Shown: piece by piece, positions 26,069-35,988 of the stretch
How positions within the stretch are numbered: position 1 is the stretch's first letter
Layout of the letters: each line of letters begins with the position of its first letter
Source: Amphritea atlantica
GTDB lineage: Bacteria > Pseudomonadota > Gammaproteobacteria > Pseudomonadales > Balneatricaceae
Direction of reading: 5' to 3'
DNA length: 64,000 nt
Assembly: GCA_024397875.1 (NCBI GenBank)
Contig: CP073344.1
Coordinates: forward strand, 549,001-613,000
Notes under the pieces: generated by a model
Told to the model about the DNA's origin: nothing
Database searches by the model: none
The model's input: only the letters and a program-made list of their open reading frames with translations
Made by a program: the position numbers and the translations under genes

Positions 26069-27139
26069 TTATAAGAACCCATCGCCAAACATCCCGCCAA
26101 TGGCCTGGCTCAGAGCTTCGCTGCGCTCCGGTGAACGGAACTGCTGCAGTGTCAGTGCCCGCAAGGTCGGAATAAACATCAGGTCGGCCATCACCCGGTT
26201 AAAGCATGCTTGTCCGGCAGTGTTTTCGGCCAGGGTCTCCAGAAACAGTTTCAGCAGCTGCGGATATTGCAGGCTGGCCCAGCAGCGGCTGGCGAGAGCC
26301 GCTATGACCTCGGGGTCGCGACCGTAACGACTTTCCAGTACCTGAGTCAGGGCGGCTATCTTCTGGTCGTTTTCCGGGGTCTGGGATATGGCCCGCAGCA
26401 GCGCACCGATCTGATTGGCAGATACCCGGTCTTCGGCGACGCTGCTTGTCAGACGGTCCCGTATCGATTCGCTTAGGGTCTCACCGGGCTGAATATGTTC
26501 GAGAGATGTACAAACGGCTTCCAGGGGAACATCGGGTAGCTGAGTGAATATTCCGGCCAGTTTGTCTTCATTGTTGCCTTGCTGATAGCGGATCACATAG
26601 TCCGCGATACCCTGATAGCCGAGCGTGTCCCAGCCGTTAAGGTCGGTTTTGCCATGAAAATATTGCTTTGCCCCATCATAGAACGAAGACGCGGGCTGAC
26701 GAGTGGTCAGCGTGGCGGTTGCGTGAAAGGCCGCCATTTTTTCCTGGTCCGGGGTAAAGCTGAACGGGTTGTCCTTCAGGGCATCGCGATATTCTGAGGC
26801 ATCGGCAGGTTGATCCAGCGGGCCTTTGCCCATGCTGTTGGTCAGATTCTGCAATAGCCGGTTGAGAAAATCATCCCGCGCCGCCTGCACCAGAAACCCC
26901 TGTTCATCCAGGGGGAGTTTGAGAAACCAGACGACATTTTCATCCGCTTGTTTTGGATTCCACATGAGAATGGCGATCCAGGCCTGATGCAGGAATGGCT
27001 TTGGATAGGGGATCTGTCCCAGCTCTACTTTGTGAAAGCTGTCTGGAGATAGCTTGCTGATGCAGCGACCCATATCAAAGATTCGGAATTGTGCTTCAGT
27101 TTGCCGGATAAAATCGGTCAGAGTTTCGAAATGTGCCAT
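26069..27139 (-). CDS. DUF3549 family protein
   Basis: 356 residues. The opening FETLTDFIRQTEAQFRIFDMGRCI is characteristic of DUF3549 proteins, found in gammaproteobacteria and of unknown function. It is soluble, helix-rich and lacks signal peptide, membrane segments or catalytic motifs; the C-terminal half looks like alpha-helical repeats. It is monocistronic between two plus-strand units. Confidence 0.82.
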   Translation of the reverse strand: MAHFETLTDFIRQTEAQFRIFDMGRCISKLSPDSFHKVELGQIPYPKPFLHQAWIAILMWNPKQADENVVWFLKLPLDEQGFLVQAARDDFLNRLLQNLTNSMGKGPLDQPADASEYRDALKDNPFSFTPDQEKMAAFHATATLTTRQPASSFYDGAKQYFHGKTDLNGWDTLGYQGIADYVIRYQQGNNEDKLAGIFTQLPDVPLEAVCTSLEHIQPGETLSESIRDRLTSSVAEDRVSANQIGALLRAISQTPENDQKIAALTQVLESRYGRDPEVIAALASRCWASLQYPQLLKLFLETLAENTAGQACFNRVMADLMFIPTLRALTLQQFRSPERSEALSQAIGGMFGDGFL

Positions 27140-27434
27140 TCTGCTGCCTGGTAAGGTAAAAACGGAGGCTATTTTAACAGTGCCTGCGATGCAGATACAG
27201 TGACGCTTGCTATGGTTGTTGTTTCATCTGCAGTTGAAGGGCTTTATCGTTTTAATCTGAATGACTTAGTGGCGATATAAATTCGTTTAATAACCATATT
27301 GGCAGTGAAACTACTGTAGGTGCAGGAGCGTTTTTTATATGATTAGTTATGGGCTTGTGATTTTTATGCAACCGCAAGTGTGTTGGTTCAGCTGAACCGG
27401 TACAGGGAAACGAAGACCGGCTAAAGGAGCTCAA

Positions 27435-28169
27435 TTGAGTAATGTGTTTGTCGCCCTCGGGCGTTCGATGGCCGGGAGTGTAAGAGATCTCCTGCCGATA
27501 GTGCTGGTGATTGCTTTCTTTCAGCTGATGGTGCTGCAGCAACCCGTCCCCGATCTGGTTGGCTTACTAACGGGTCTGCTGTGTGTGGTTGCGGGTCTGA
27601 CTTTTTTTATCTACGGACTGGAAATGGGGCTGTTTCCCATTGGCCAGGTATTAGCTCACGCATTTGCCCGTAAAGGCAGTCTCTTCTGGTTGTTATTATT
27701 TGCTTTCTCTCTGGGGTTTGGCACAACGGTGGCCGAACCTGCTCTGATCGCGGTGGCCGCTGAAGCCGCGACCGTGGCGGCAGAGGGGGGGATGATTGAG
27801 GCGACTGATTCAGCAAAATCCAGCTACGCATCCGGGCTCCGGTATACCGTGGCATTTTCTGTGGGACTCGCCATTGTAGTGGGGGTTATCCGTATTCTGA
27901 AGGGGTGGCCGATCCACTATATGATCGCCGTGGGCTATGTGATGGTGATCATCATGACCGGCTTTGCCCCCCGTGAAATTATTGGTATTGCTTACGATTC
28001 GGGCGGTGTGACGACCTCCACCATTACCGTTCCGCTGGTGACCGCGTTGGGGGTCGGGCTGGCATCCTCCATTGAGGGGCGCAATCCGATGGTTGATGGC
28101 TTCGGTCTGATTGCTTTTGCTTCCCTGACGCCGATGATCTTTGTGATGGCATACGGAATGGTGATCTGA
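27435..28169 (+). CDS. DUF1538 membrane protein A
   Basis: 244 residues from a TTG start, with AAAGGAGCTCAA upstream. Polytopic inner-membrane protein with about seven hydrophobic segments. Two motifs also found in the next protein stand out: [15 protein letters not shown] (about 94-108) and [15 protein letters not shown] (about 184-198), followed by [13 protein letters not shown]. Conserved Glu-Pro and Asp-Ser-Gly-Gly in membrane-embedded positions suggest a transport pathway, but no substrate is established for DUF1538. First gene of a four-gene operon with a second DUF1538, a PII-like protein and a CBS protein. Confidence 0.88.
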   Translation: MSNVFVALGRSMAGSVRDLLPIVLVIAFFQLMVLQQPVPDLVGLLTGLLCVVAGLTFFIYGLEMGLFPIGQVLAHAFARKGSLFWLLLFAFSLGFGTTVAEPALIAVAAEAATVAAEGGMIEATDSAKSSYASGLRYTVAFSVGLAIVVGVIRILKGWPIHYMIAVGYVMVIIMTGFAPREIIGIAYDSGGVTTSTITVPLVTALGVGLASSIEGRNPMVDGFGLIAFASLTPMIFVMAYGMVI

Positions 28170-28969
28170 TGGAGACCCTGATCCAGCTATTTACTATTTT
28201 GTTGTCAACGATCAAAGATGTGATGCCGATTATCGTTATTATCTTTGGTTTTCAGTTACTGGTTATTCGTCGACCGATTCCTCACCTTAAGCGGGTCTTG
28301 ATTGGTTTTGTTTATGTGATTGTGGGTCTGGCGCTGTTTCTCTTAGGGCTGGATAAAGCGCTGTTTCCAATCGGCGAGTTGATGGCGCAGCAACTGACCG
28401 ATCCTGACTTTATTCGTGGCAGTGTCGCCACGGCAGATGAGACGCTGCACTGGTCTGATTATTACTGGGTGTATATATTTGCATTTGCGATAGGGGCCAG
28501 TACGACGATTGCCGAGCCTTCATTGATCGCTGTTGCGATCAAGGCGAATGAAGTGTCCGGTGGTGCCATCGGTGTATGGGGCTTACGTCTGGCGGTGGCG
28601 CTGGGGGTTGCGGTGGGTATTAGTCTGGGAACCTGGCGGATTGTCACCGGTTATCCGATACACTGGTTCATCATTTCCGGTTATATCTTTGTCGTGATTC
28701 AGACTTTTTTTGCGCCTAAACTGATTGTACCGCTAGCCTACGATTCCGGCGGTGTCACCACCTCAACGGTGACTGTGCCGCTGGTGGCTGCGTTGGGACT
28801 GGGGCTTGCCAGTACGGTGCCCGGACGCAGTGCATTGATTGATGGTTTTGGTTTGATAGCGTTTGCCAGCCTGTTTCCGATGATAACGGTAATGGGATAT
28901 GCGCAGATTACTGAGATGGTTGCCGCTCGCGACAGACGCAAGCGCGAAGAAATGGTAAATAAGGAATAG
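28169..28969 (+). CDS. DUF1538 membrane protein B
   Basis: 266 residues; its ATG overlaps the TGA of the preceding gene by one base. It is a homologue of protein A with the same order of segments and motifs: ASTTIAEPSLIAVAIK (about 110-125), [15 protein letters not shown] (about 190-204) and [13 protein letters not shown]. The C-terminus is a charged cytoplasmic tail (AARDRRKREEMVNKE). Two adjacent copies suggest a heterodimeric transporter. Followed 9 bases later by the PII-like gene. Confidence 0.88.
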   Translation: METLIQLFTILLSTIKDVMPIIVIIFGFQLLVIRRPIPHLKRVLIGFVYVIVGLALFLLGLDKALFPIGELMAQQLTDPDFIRGSVATADETLHWSDYYWVYIFAFAIGASTTIAEPSLIAVAIKANEVSGGAIGVWGLRLAVALGVAVGISLGTWRIVTGYPIHWFIISGYIFVVIQTFFAPKLIVPLAYDSGGVTTSTVTVPLVAALGLGLASTVPGRSALIDGFGLIAFASLFPMITVMGYAQITEMVAARDRRKREEMVNKE

Positions 28970-28978
28970 GACGGGAAT

Positions 28979-29329
28979 ATGCACTTCAAGCTGTTAGTAG
29001 TGTTTGTTGAAGATTCCAAAACCGACGACGTGATGAAGGCTGCCCGTGAAGCGGGGGCTACCGGCGCAACGGTCATCAACAATGCCCGCGGTGAAGGGCT
29101 GACCAGGACCAAGACGTTTCTGGGCCTTTCTTTGGAAACCCAGCGGGATGTGGTGTTGTTCATTGTGGAAGAACATCTGAGCCGGAAAATTCTGGAAACG
29201 ATTTCGGAGGTAGCTGATTTTGACGATATGCCCGGGCGGGGGATCGCCATTCAGTTAGATGTTGAAGATGCTGTGGGGGTTGCCCACCAGATTCAAACCC
29301 TGGCAAACGTAGTCGAGGATGAGGTATGA
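28979..29329 (+). CDS. PII-like signalling protein
   Basis: 116 residues with the ferredoxin-like fold of PII trimers (HFKLLVVFVEDSKTDDVMKAAREAGATGATVIN). The loop equivalent to the T-loop (GEGLTRTKTFLGLSLETQRD) lacks the tyrosine that is uridylylated in GlnB and GlnK, so it is not a classical nitrogen-cascade PII. PII paralogues commonly sit next to transporters and gate them in response to nucleotides, here presumably the DUF1538 pair. Its stop overlaps the CBS gene by 4 bases. Confidence 0.83.
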   Translation: MHFKLLVVFVEDSKTDDVMKAAREAGATGATVINNARGEGLTRTKTFLGLSLETQRDVVLFIVEEHLSRKILETISEVADFDDMPGRGIAIQLDVEDAVGVAHQIQTLANVVEDEV

Positions 29330-29727
29330 GCAAGCGCAAAGTAATCCGGGTAGAGGATGTGATGGCAAAAGATTTTGCCATGGTGGATGGTCTGATCACG
29401 ATCAAAGAAGCGATTAAGCTCTATAAGCATGAGAATGTCTCAGCGTTGCTGGTAAATAAGCGCCACGATGATGATGAATACGGCATTCTGCTGCTCTCTG
29501 ATATCGCCAAGAAGGTGCTGGCCCAGGATCGTCCTCCCGAGCGGGTGAATGTCTATGAGGTGATGACCAAGCCGGTGATCTGTGTCGATCCGCAGATGGA
29601 TGTACGTTACTGTGCCCGGCTGTTTGATAATTTTGGTCTGGCGATGGCGCCGGTGTTAAATAATGGCGAAGTGATGGGTATTGTGGGGTATAACCAGATT
29701 GTACTCGATGGCTTACTGACTGAGTGA
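29326..29727 (+). CDS. CBS domain protein of the DUF1538 operon
   Basis: 133 residues forming two CBS repeats: about 1-65 (VIRVEDVMAKDFAMVDGLITIKEA) and about 75-133 (VNVYEVMTKPVICVDPQMDV). Such domains sense AMP, ATP or related ligands. The ATGA overlap with the PII-like gene implies coupled translation, so two nucleotide-sensing proteins accompany two membrane proteins in one operon. Confidence 0.87.
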   Translation: MSKRKVIRVEDVMAKDFAMVDGLITIKEAIKLYKHENVSALLVNKRHDDDEYGILLLSDIAKKVLAQDRPPERVNVYEVMTKPVICVDPQMDVRYCARLFDNFGLAMAPVLNNGEVMGIVGYNQIVLDGLLTE

Positions 29728-29743
29728 TAGCGGATATCGAAGT

Positions 29744-30070
29744 TTAGTGGCGCAGAGTCAGAAGCAGGTCGAGGGCGTTGAAGTATTCTGCCAGCTTATT
29801 GCTTTTTACGTAGCTGCCGCAGAGGGCTTCCTCAGCCATCGGTGCTATGTTGCTGCCTTGGGGTAACGGCTGCCGCTGCTCAATCATCTGCCTGAAGCGC
29901 GGCACCATGATCCACTGAACCCACTGCCAGAAATCCAGGGTATCAATGCAGAACGGCTGGAGGCTCTGCAGCGCAGAGTCCGCTGGTGGAGTCGCGGCCC
30001 AGAGTGACCAGGCCCGCATCTCCGCTTCTATCTTTAATAACAGCTGACTCAGCTCTGCATGTGGTCCCAT
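29744..30070 (-). CDS. yqcC: YqcC family protein
   Basis: 108 residues, typical for YqcC. The helical N-terminus is followed by a conserved WxxW-type region, here LDFWQWVQWIMVPRFRQMIEQRQPLP (about 45-70), which identifies the family. The function is not known. Its start overlaps the end of the DAHP synthase gene by one base. Confidence 0.85.
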   Translation of the reverse strand: MGPHAELSQLLLKIEAEMRAWSLWAATPPADSALQSLQPFCIDTLDFWQWVQWIMVPRFRQMIEQRQPLPQGSNIAPMAEEALCGSYVKSNKLAEYFNALDLLLTLRH

Positions 30071-31425
30071 TAACGCTTGCGGGCCTGCTTCAGGGTATCG
30101 GCAATCAGGAACGCCAGTTCCAGCGCCTGATCAGCGTTCAGACGTGGATCGCAATGGGTGTGATAGCGATCGGCCAGTCCCTCTTCGGTGATCTGGTAGG
30201 CTCCGCCGACACACTCGGTGACGTTCTGACCGGTCATCTCAAAGTGAACACCACCGGCATAGGTGCCTTCGGCGCGATGCACTTCGAAGAACCCTTTCAT
30301 CTCTTTAAGGATGCTGTTGACGCTACGGGTCTTATAACCGCTGCTGGCTTTAATGGTATTGCCATGCATCGGGTCGGAGCTCCAGACAACATCCCGGCCT
30401 TCCTCTTTTACTCTGCGTACCAGTGCCGGGAGTATCTCGGTGATATTGTCGGCGCCCATACGACTGATCAGTGTCAGTCGGCCTGCCTGGTTGTCCGGAT
30501 TCAGTGCATCGATCAGTTTGATCAGTTCATCCGGCTTCATGCTGGGGCCAACTTTGACCCCGACCGGGTTTTCAACGCCGCGCAGGAATTCGATATGAGC
30601 GCCATCCAGTTGTCGGGTACGGTCGCCGATCCAGAGCATATGGGCTGAGCAGTCATACCAGCGATTGGTCAGGCTGTCCTGACGTGTCAGAGCCTGTTCG
30701 TAGTTGAGTAGCAGCGCCTCGTGTGAGGTATAAACCGTTGTTTCCCTCAGTTGTGGCACGCTGTTGCTGCTGATGCCGCAGGCTTCCATAAATGCCAGGG
30801 TGTCATCGATCTGACTGGCCAGGTGCTGATATTTTTCTCCCAGCGGACTTTTCTGAACAAAGCCCAGGTTCCACTGATGCACCTTATGCAGATCGGCAAA
30901 TCCCCCCTGAGCAAAGGCGCGCATCAGGTTGAGGGTCGAGGTGGCCTGATGGTAAGCACGGATGAGACGCTGTGGATCCGGTTCCCGCGAGGCAGCATTA
31001 AAGGCGATATCGTTAATAATATCGCCACGATAACTGGGCAGTTCTACGCCTTCGATAATTTCCGTTCCGGCGGAGCGGGGCTTGGCGTACTGGCCGGCGA
31101 TGCGGGCGACCTTAACCACCGGACAGCTGCCGGCAAAGGTCATCACCACCGCCATTTGCAACAGCACCTGAAAGGTATTGCGGATATTGGTTGCGCTGAA
31201 CTCAGTAAAGCTTTCTGCACAGTCTCCGCCTTGCAGCAGGAATGCTTTGCCGGCTGTCACGTCAGCCAGTTGCTGATGCAGTGAACGAACCTCGCCAGCA
31301 AACACCAGCGGTGGAAGCTTGGCCAGTTCAGCTTCAACCTGGTTGACCGCTTCTCTATCCTGATACTCAGGTTGCTGTAGAATAGGTTTGTTTTTCCAGC
31401 TTTCTGGAGACCAGTTTTCCATCAA
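30070..31425 (-). CDS. Class II 3-deoxy-7-phosphoheptulonate synthase
   Basis: 451 residues (a start three bases later at 31422 is equally possible). It condenses erythrose 4-phosphate and phosphoenolpyruvate, the first step of the shikimate pathway. Class II features are clear: [11 protein letters not shown] (about 80-90, with the metal Cys), AGQYAKPRS (about 126-134), [29 protein letters not shown] and [11 protein letters not shown] (about 355-365). No fused regulatory domain. It is unrelated in sequence to AroF/G/H of E. coli. Confidence 0.95.
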   Translation of the reverse strand: MMENWSPESWKNKPILQQPEYQDREAVNQVEAELAKLPPLVFAGEVRSLHQQLADVTAGKAFLLQGGDCAESFTEFSATNIRNTFQVLLQMAVVMTFAGSCPVVKVARIAGQYAKPRSAGTEIIEGVELPSYRGDIINDIAFNAASREPDPQRLIRAYHQATSTLNLMRAFAQGGFADLHKVHQWNLGFVQKSPLGEKYQHLASQIDDTLAFMEACGISSNSVPQLRETTVYTSHEALLLNYEQALTRQDSLTNRWYDCSAHMLWIGDRTRQLDGAHIEFLRGVENPVGVKVGPSMKPDELIKLIDALNPDNQAGRLTLISRMGADNITEILPALVRRVKEEGRDVVWSSDPMHGNTIKASSGYKTRSVNSILKEMKGFFEVHRAEGTYAGGVHFEMTGQNVTECVGGAYQITEEGLADRYHTHCDPRLNADQALELAFLIADTLKQARKR

Positions 31426-31626
31426 TAAATACCGCTTTGAAAAGAGACTATTTTAAGGTTTTTTCTAATAGGTACCTAGTTTAACGCTGTTGCTCTTCTC
31501 AGGTAAGGCCTGCAGGCGGAAATAGCGGTTATTGTGTGTTCTGACTGGGAAAACGAAAGTGAAAAAAAGAGATGCAGGCTCGGAGATAGCCTGGTTGATT
31601 ATCAAACAGCAGATTGGATAGTGATT

Positions 31627-32004
31627 ATGTCGGAACAGGATAAACAAAACGGCCTCAGGGTTCGCACCGAAGTGATGGGCGAAACCTTCGTCGCCCGTGC
31701 TCAGGCCAATACAACCGAGCTGACCGCGCCATTACAGGAGTGGATTAATGAACATGCCTGGGGATCAACCTGGCAGCGGGAAGGCTTGCCGCGTTCGACC
31801 CGCAGCCTGGTGACCATTGCAATGCTGGCAGCACTGAAAGCCCCTGCTGAGCTGAAAGGTCATGTGCGCGGAGCACTGAACAATGGCTGCACGCCGGAGG
31901 AGATTCAGGAGGTGCTGCTGCACTCCATCGTTTATTGTGGTGCGCCTGCTGCACAGGAAGCGTTTCGGGCCGCGCAGGAGGTGCTGGACGAGTGGCAGGG
32001 CTGA
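31627..32004 (+). CDS. Carboxymuconolactone decarboxylase family protein
   Basis: About 125 residues from the ATG at 31627. The core AELKGHVRGALNNGCTPEEIQEVLLHSIVYCGAPAAQEAF (about 75-114) is the signature of 4-carboxymuconolactone decarboxylases (PcaC). The conserved AHxxxC redox motif of the AhpD branch is absent, so a PcaC-like catabolic role is favoured. No other protocatechuate gene is nearby, so its substrate is uncertain. Confidence 0.85.
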   Translation: MSEQDKQNGLRVRTEVMGETFVARAQANTTELTAPLQEWINEHAWGSTWQREGLPRSTRSLVTIAMLAALKAPAELKGHVRGALNNGCTPEEIQEVLLHSIVYCGAPAAQEAFRAAQEVLDEWQG

Positions 32005-32006
32005 CC

Positions 32007-32456
32007 TCAGCTGGCGGAGCGGAATGTCTGAATCACCGGTCTTAACTGCTCAATCAGGGTGTTGGGAAACTGGCGGTAATCCGGGTAGGGGGTGAGGATG
32101 ATATTATCCTGACGTAATAGTCTGCCGCTCGCGTCAATCGGCGTGAACTGCTGCTGATCGAGCCCCAGGCGTTGCCAGCTCGCTTTGCCCGCGACAATAT
32201 GCAGTTTGTCGCCACAGAGCAACTGATCAGTGAAGATGATCGCCTCGTGTTGCGTCAGCAGTTGTTGGTCACGATAGTGACGCCATGTCGCGTCAGTGGA
32301 TTGCAGTTTAGCCAGAATAATCAGAATTTTGCGCCAGTGATTACCATTTAATTCACATAATCGGGTGTAACTGAGAGGGGTGTTCGTATCGGTCAGCGGT
32401 GGCGAAGGCAGGTAGAGCAGGGTGGTGGCGTTCTCCGGATTACCAAGCGTAAGCAT
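32007..32456 (-). CDS. Hypothetical protein coupled to metR, 149 aa
   Basis: Not recognised with confidence. A soluble protein whose middle part reads YTRLCELNGNHWRKILIILAKL and TWRHYRDQQLL, with several Trp/His/Arg. No membrane segments, signal peptide or catalytic motif. Its ATG overlaps the stop of metR (TGATG), so the two are almost certainly co-translated. Confidence 0.75.
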   Translation of the reverse strand: MLTLGNPENATTLLYLPSPPLTDTNTPLSYTRLCELNGNHWRKILIILAKLQSTDATWRHYRDQQLLTQHEAIIFTDQLLCGDKLHIVAGKASWQRLGLDQQQFTPIDASGRLLRQDNIILTPYPDYRQFPNTLIEQLRPVIQTFRSAS

Positions 32457-33370
32457 CAGGCAGACTTAATACCGCTGAGATTACGGAAGGTGATCTCTTT
32501 CGCTGTATTGAGGAAATCCACCATGAAATCTGAATCTTTCTGGTCTTCCCGAATCGCTGCATACAGGGTACACCAGACCCCCTTTTCGCCGAGTGGGCGG
32601 GAGGTGATATATTCCTGTTCGATATACTGGTGAATCGCCCAGTTTGGCAGGGCAGAAACCCCCCGGCCGCTGGCAACCAGCTGCATGATCATCACCGTCA
32701 GTTCAGACGTACGCACTTCATCGGGGTCGATACCTGCGGGGTCAAGGAAGTGCTTGAACACGTCCAGGCGATGTTGTTCAACCGGATAGGTGATCAGTGT
32801 CTGATGCTCAAGGTCCTGCGGATGAATCGTTCTGCGGGCAACCAGTTGATGCTGTTTGCTCATCGCCAGCACTGATTCATAGGTGAACAGCGGTATATAG
32901 GCTATGCCGTTGCGTTCCTCCGGATCGGCCGTGACTACCAGATCGATATCGCCCCGTGCCAGTGCGGGCAGAGGCTGAAAGCTGAAACCGGTGGTCAGAT
33001 CCATCTCCACTTCCGGCCAGTTCTGGCGGAAGTGGTCAATGGTTGGCATCAGCCAGTCGAAACAGCTGTGACACTCTATGCAGATATTCAGGCGACCCGC
33101 TTCACCGCCTGCCAGGCGGGCAATATCTCTCTCCGCATTGCGGATCATCGGCAGTACGTCATCGGCCAGCGTCAAGATTCGCTGGCCGGCACTGGTAAAA
33201 CAGATGGGTTTGGTTTTACGGATAAAGAGTGAGCAATCGAGTCGGTCTTCGAGGTCTTTGATCTGGTGAGAGAGGGCAGACTGTGTCAGATGAATTCGTT
33301 CGGCAGCTTCAACTAAACTGCCCGCATCCCTCAGCGCAGAAAGAGTTTTCAGGTGTCGAAGTTCGATCAT
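32456..33370 (-). CDS. metR: LysR-type regulator MetR
   Basis: 304 residues from MIELRHL at 33370. The N-terminal helix-turn-helix (LVEAAERIHLTQSALSHQIKDLEDRL, about 18-43) and the periplasmic-binding-like effector domain are complete, and the first 45 residues match MetR closely. MetR activates metE and metH with homocysteine as cofactor. Neither target lies in the window. Confidence 0.88.
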   Translation of the reverse strand: MIELRHLKTLSALRDAGSLVEAAERIHLTQSALSHQIKDLEDRLDCSLFIRKTKPICFTSAGQRILTLADDVLPMIRNAERDIARLAGGEAGRLNICIECHSCFDWLMPTIDHFRQNWPEVEMDLTTGFSFQPLPALARGDIDLVVTADPEERNGIAYIPLFTYESVLAMSKQHQLVARRTIHPQDLEHQTLITYPVEQHRLDVFKHFLDPAGIDPDEVRTSELTVMIMQLVASGRGVSALPNWAIHQYIEQEYITSRPLGEKGVWCTLYAAIREDQKDSDFMVDFLNTAKEITFRNLSGIKSA

Positions 33371-33532
33371 GCTGGAATGCCTCAATAATTATTCTGTGAA
33401 TCTGAGTATAGTATGAATTTGACTCATGCGGCATCTTTGTAGGGTATAAGGCCCGCCTGGACGCGGGCCTGAGCAGTGAAGGGGCATTGTTCAGCGATTG
33501 AATGCCGCAATCATCTGGTTTTACTGGCTGTT

Positions 33533-34447
33533 TCAGGCAGAAGGCTTGACCAGCAGAAACTCCAGCAACGCTTTTTGCGCGTGTAAGCGGTTTTCGGCTT
33601 CGTCAAAAACGACAGAGCGGGGATCGTCCATCATTTCAGCACTGACCTCTTCGCCCCGGTGTGCGGGGAGGCAGTGCATAAAGATTGCATCCGGATCGGC
33701 AAGGTCCATCAGCTCCGGGGTGACCTGGTAGCCTTTGAATTCTCTTTCGCGCTCTTTCTGCTCATCTTCCTGGCCCATTGAGGCCCAGACATCAGTCACC
33801 ACCAGATGACTGCCTTTTACCGCTTCTTCCGGGGTGCGGAAGATTACTACCCGGTCGCTGTTGGCAGCGAGCAGTTCGGCATTCGGATCAAACCCTTCAG
33901 GGCATGCCACCTGAAGTTTAAAGTCAAACTGGCGGGCGGCGTTAATATATGAGTTGCACATATTGTTGCCATCGCCGATCCAGCTGACGGTTTTACCTTT
34001 GATATCGCCCCGGTGTTCAAGGAACGTCTGCATGTCAGCCAGCAACTGGCAGGGATGGTAATCATCGGTCAGGGCATTGATAACCGGCACCCGTGAATGC
34101 GCGGCAAAGGTGGTGACCGTTTCATGCTCAAAGGTGCGGATCATAACCACGTCACACATGCTGGAGATAACTCTGGCGCTATCTTCTATCGGCTCACCAC
34201 GGCCCAGCTGAGTGTCCCGTGAAGACAGGAACAGGGCGTGACCGCCCAGGTGTGCCATACCCGCCTCAAATGAAACCCGGGTACGGGTCGATGATTTTTC
34301 AAAGATCATCGCCATTACCTGATTGGAAAGCGGCTCGTAGATTTCGCCATTGTTGCGTATCTGCTTCAGCTCTGTAGCACGCCTGATCAGCTTGTTCAGC
34401 TCATCCGGTGTCAGGTCCAGCAGTGTCAGAAAGTGTCTTGTTGTCAT
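33533..34447 (-). CDS. argF: Ornithine carbamoyltransferase
   Basis: 304 residues. It makes citrulline from ornithine and carbamoyl phosphate. The carbamoyl phosphate loop [10 protein letters not shown] (about 50-59), the HxxQxLAD segment ([12 protein letters not shown], about 130-141) and the catalytic [12 protein letters not shown] (about 265-276) are present. It lies downstream of argD, separated by a hairpin, in a minus-strand arginine biosynthesis unit. Confidence 0.96.
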   Translation of the reverse strand: MTTRHFLTLLDLTPDELNKLIRRATELKQIRNNGEIYEPLSNQVMAMIFEKSSTRTRVSFEAGMAHLGGHALFLSSRDTQLGRGEPIEDSARVISSMCDVVMIRTFEHETVTTFAAHSRVPVINALTDDYHPCQLLADMQTFLEHRGDIKGKTVSWIGDGNNMCNSYINAARQFDFKLQVACPEGFDPNAELLAANSDRVVIFRTPEEAVKGSHLVVTDVWASMGQEDEQKEREREFKGYQVTPELMDLADPDAIFMHCLPAHRGEEVSAEMMDDPRSVVFDEAENRLHAQKALLEFLLVKPSA

Positions 34448-34454
34448 AGTAAAG

Positions 34455-34476
34455 AAGGCCTGATAAATCAGGCCTT
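34455..34476 (-). terminator. Hairpin between argD and argF
   Basis: A perfect 9-bp stem (AAGGCCTGA/TCAGGCCTT) with a TAAA loop. On the minus strand it is followed by CTTTACT, a weak T-run, and sits 8 bases before the argF start. It could terminate some argD transcripts or stabilise the message. Confidence 0.55.
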
Positions 34477-34489
34477 AGCTCAGATCCAG

Positions 34490-35674
34490 TTATTCGTCAG
34501 CCATATAGACTTTGATGATGCGGGAGACCGTATTGACCAGTAGCTCCGCTTCGGTGTCGCTCATTATCAGCGGTGGCAGCATACGTACCACTTTACCGCC
34601 GCCGGTGACATTAAGAAGTACGCCTTTAACTTTAGAGAGTACCGCCAGTTCTGTGCCGGCTTCGGTCAGCTCAATGGCCAGCAGCAGGCCTTTGTTGCGA
34701 ATCTCTTTGACGTATGAAGCATCGCCCAGCTGGGAGCGAAAGCCTTCAGCGATCCGGTTGCCCAGCTCTGCCGCGCGCTGATCCAGCTTCTCATCGGTAA
34801 TGGTATCAACGACAGCCAGTGCCGCGGCACAGCAGAGCGGGTTGCCGCCATACGTTGAGCCGTGATTGCCAGGGGTTAGAATATCAGCGGCTTTACCGCT
34901 TGCGAGGCAGGCACCAATCGGTACGCCATTACCCAGGCCTTTAGCGGTAGTGACGACATCCGGTAAGATACCGTTCTGCTGATAGGAGAAATAGGTGCCG
35001 GTGCGGCCGTTTCCGGTTTGCACCTCGTCCAGCATCAGCAGCATGTCATTCGCATCGCAGACATCCCGTAGCTGATTGAGATAATCATCAGCGGGAATGA
35101 TAATACCGCCTTCCCCCTGAATCGGTTCAACGAGGATGGCAACGACATCAGCGTTGTTGCTGATAATGTTTTTCACCGCGTCAACATCATTATAGGGAGC
35201 GCGAACAAAACCGCCGACCAGGGGTTCAAAGCCGGCCTGAGCCGAACGATTACCGGTGGCACTCAGGGTGGCCATGGTGCGGCCGTGGAAAGCGCCTTCC
35301 ATAACGATGATGGTCGGCTTTTCGATCCCTTTTGAGTGCCCGAATTTACGGGCTATCTTTATCGCCGCTTCATTGGCTTCGGCACCTGAATTACCAAAAA
35401 ACACGTTATCCATACCGGATATCTGGGTCAGACGTTCAGCCAGACGTTCCTGGTTGGTGATGGTATACAGGTTTGACGTGTGAATCAGCTGGCTGGCCTG
35501 TTCACTGATCGCTGTCGTGACGGCCGGATGTGCGTGACCCAGACCACATACAGCGATGCCGCTGAGCGCGTCCAGATATTTGTTGCCATCTGTATCAAAC
35601 AGCCAGCAGCCCTGTCCGTGGTCAAATGCTACGGAAAGGCGCGAGTAAGTATTCATAACGGGCTGTGTAGACAT
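34490..35674 (-). CDS. argD: Acetylornithine aminotransferase
   Basis: 394 residues of the class III PLP aminotransferases. The PLP lysine is in TTAKGLGNGVPIGA (about 250-263), with LMLDEVQTGNGRTGTYFSYQ upstream providing the PLP aspartate. YLDALSGIAVCGLGHAHPAV near the N-terminus is typical of ArgD. It transfers an amino group from glutamate in arginine biosynthesis and often also acts in lysine biosynthesis as DapC. First gene of the argD-argF unit. Confidence 0.92.
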   Translation of the reverse strand: MSTQPVMNTYSRLSVAFDHGQGCWLFDTDGNKYLDALSGIAVCGLGHAHPAVTTAISEQASQLIHTSNLYTITNQERLAERLTQISGMDNVFFGNSGAEANEAAIKIARKFGHSKGIEKPTIIVMEGAFHGRTMATLSATGNRSAQAGFEPLVGGFVRAPYNDVDAVKNIISNNADVVAILVEPIQGEGGIIIPADDYLNQLRDVCDANDMLLMLDEVQTGNGRTGTYFSYQQNGILPDVVTTAKGLGNGVPIGACLASGKAADILTPGNHGSTYGGNPLCCAAALAVVDTITDEKLDQRAAELGNRIAEGFRSQLGDASYVKEIRNKGLLLAIELTEAGTELAVLSKVKGVLLNVTGGGKVVRMLPPLIMSDTEAELLVNTVSRIIKVYMADE

Positions 35675-35988
35675 CGAAGTCCCTCAATTAAGTCCCTTAT
35701 GGTAACGCAAAACGGCAGCTTATTATTGGCTGCCGAACGGAAAACCAGCCATTCTATGTACTTGCCTGAGAATAAGCAAGATGCTGTACAGAACTTGAGA
35801 TCCAGTATAGTCGACCCCATATATAATCAAATGCAGTTTTTCTAGTCAGCGTTTATTATAGTGGTGAATATTAAAGCTGATTTTTCCAGTCTATACCCGA
35901 GTAAATTGATCGGGTTTATGCTAGGATTTCGTCATCAATGAAGATTAACGCCAGAGAGCTGGCGGCCAGTTAAAACATAGGTAGATTT
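35675..35988. other. Intergenic region between argD and grxD
   Basis: Holds the divergent promoters for argD (minus) and grxD (plus). A short inverted repeat ACCCGA/TCGGGT is at 35895-35915. An apparent frame reaching 35845 starts inside argD on the other strand and is not credible. Nothing else seen. Confidence 0.4.
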
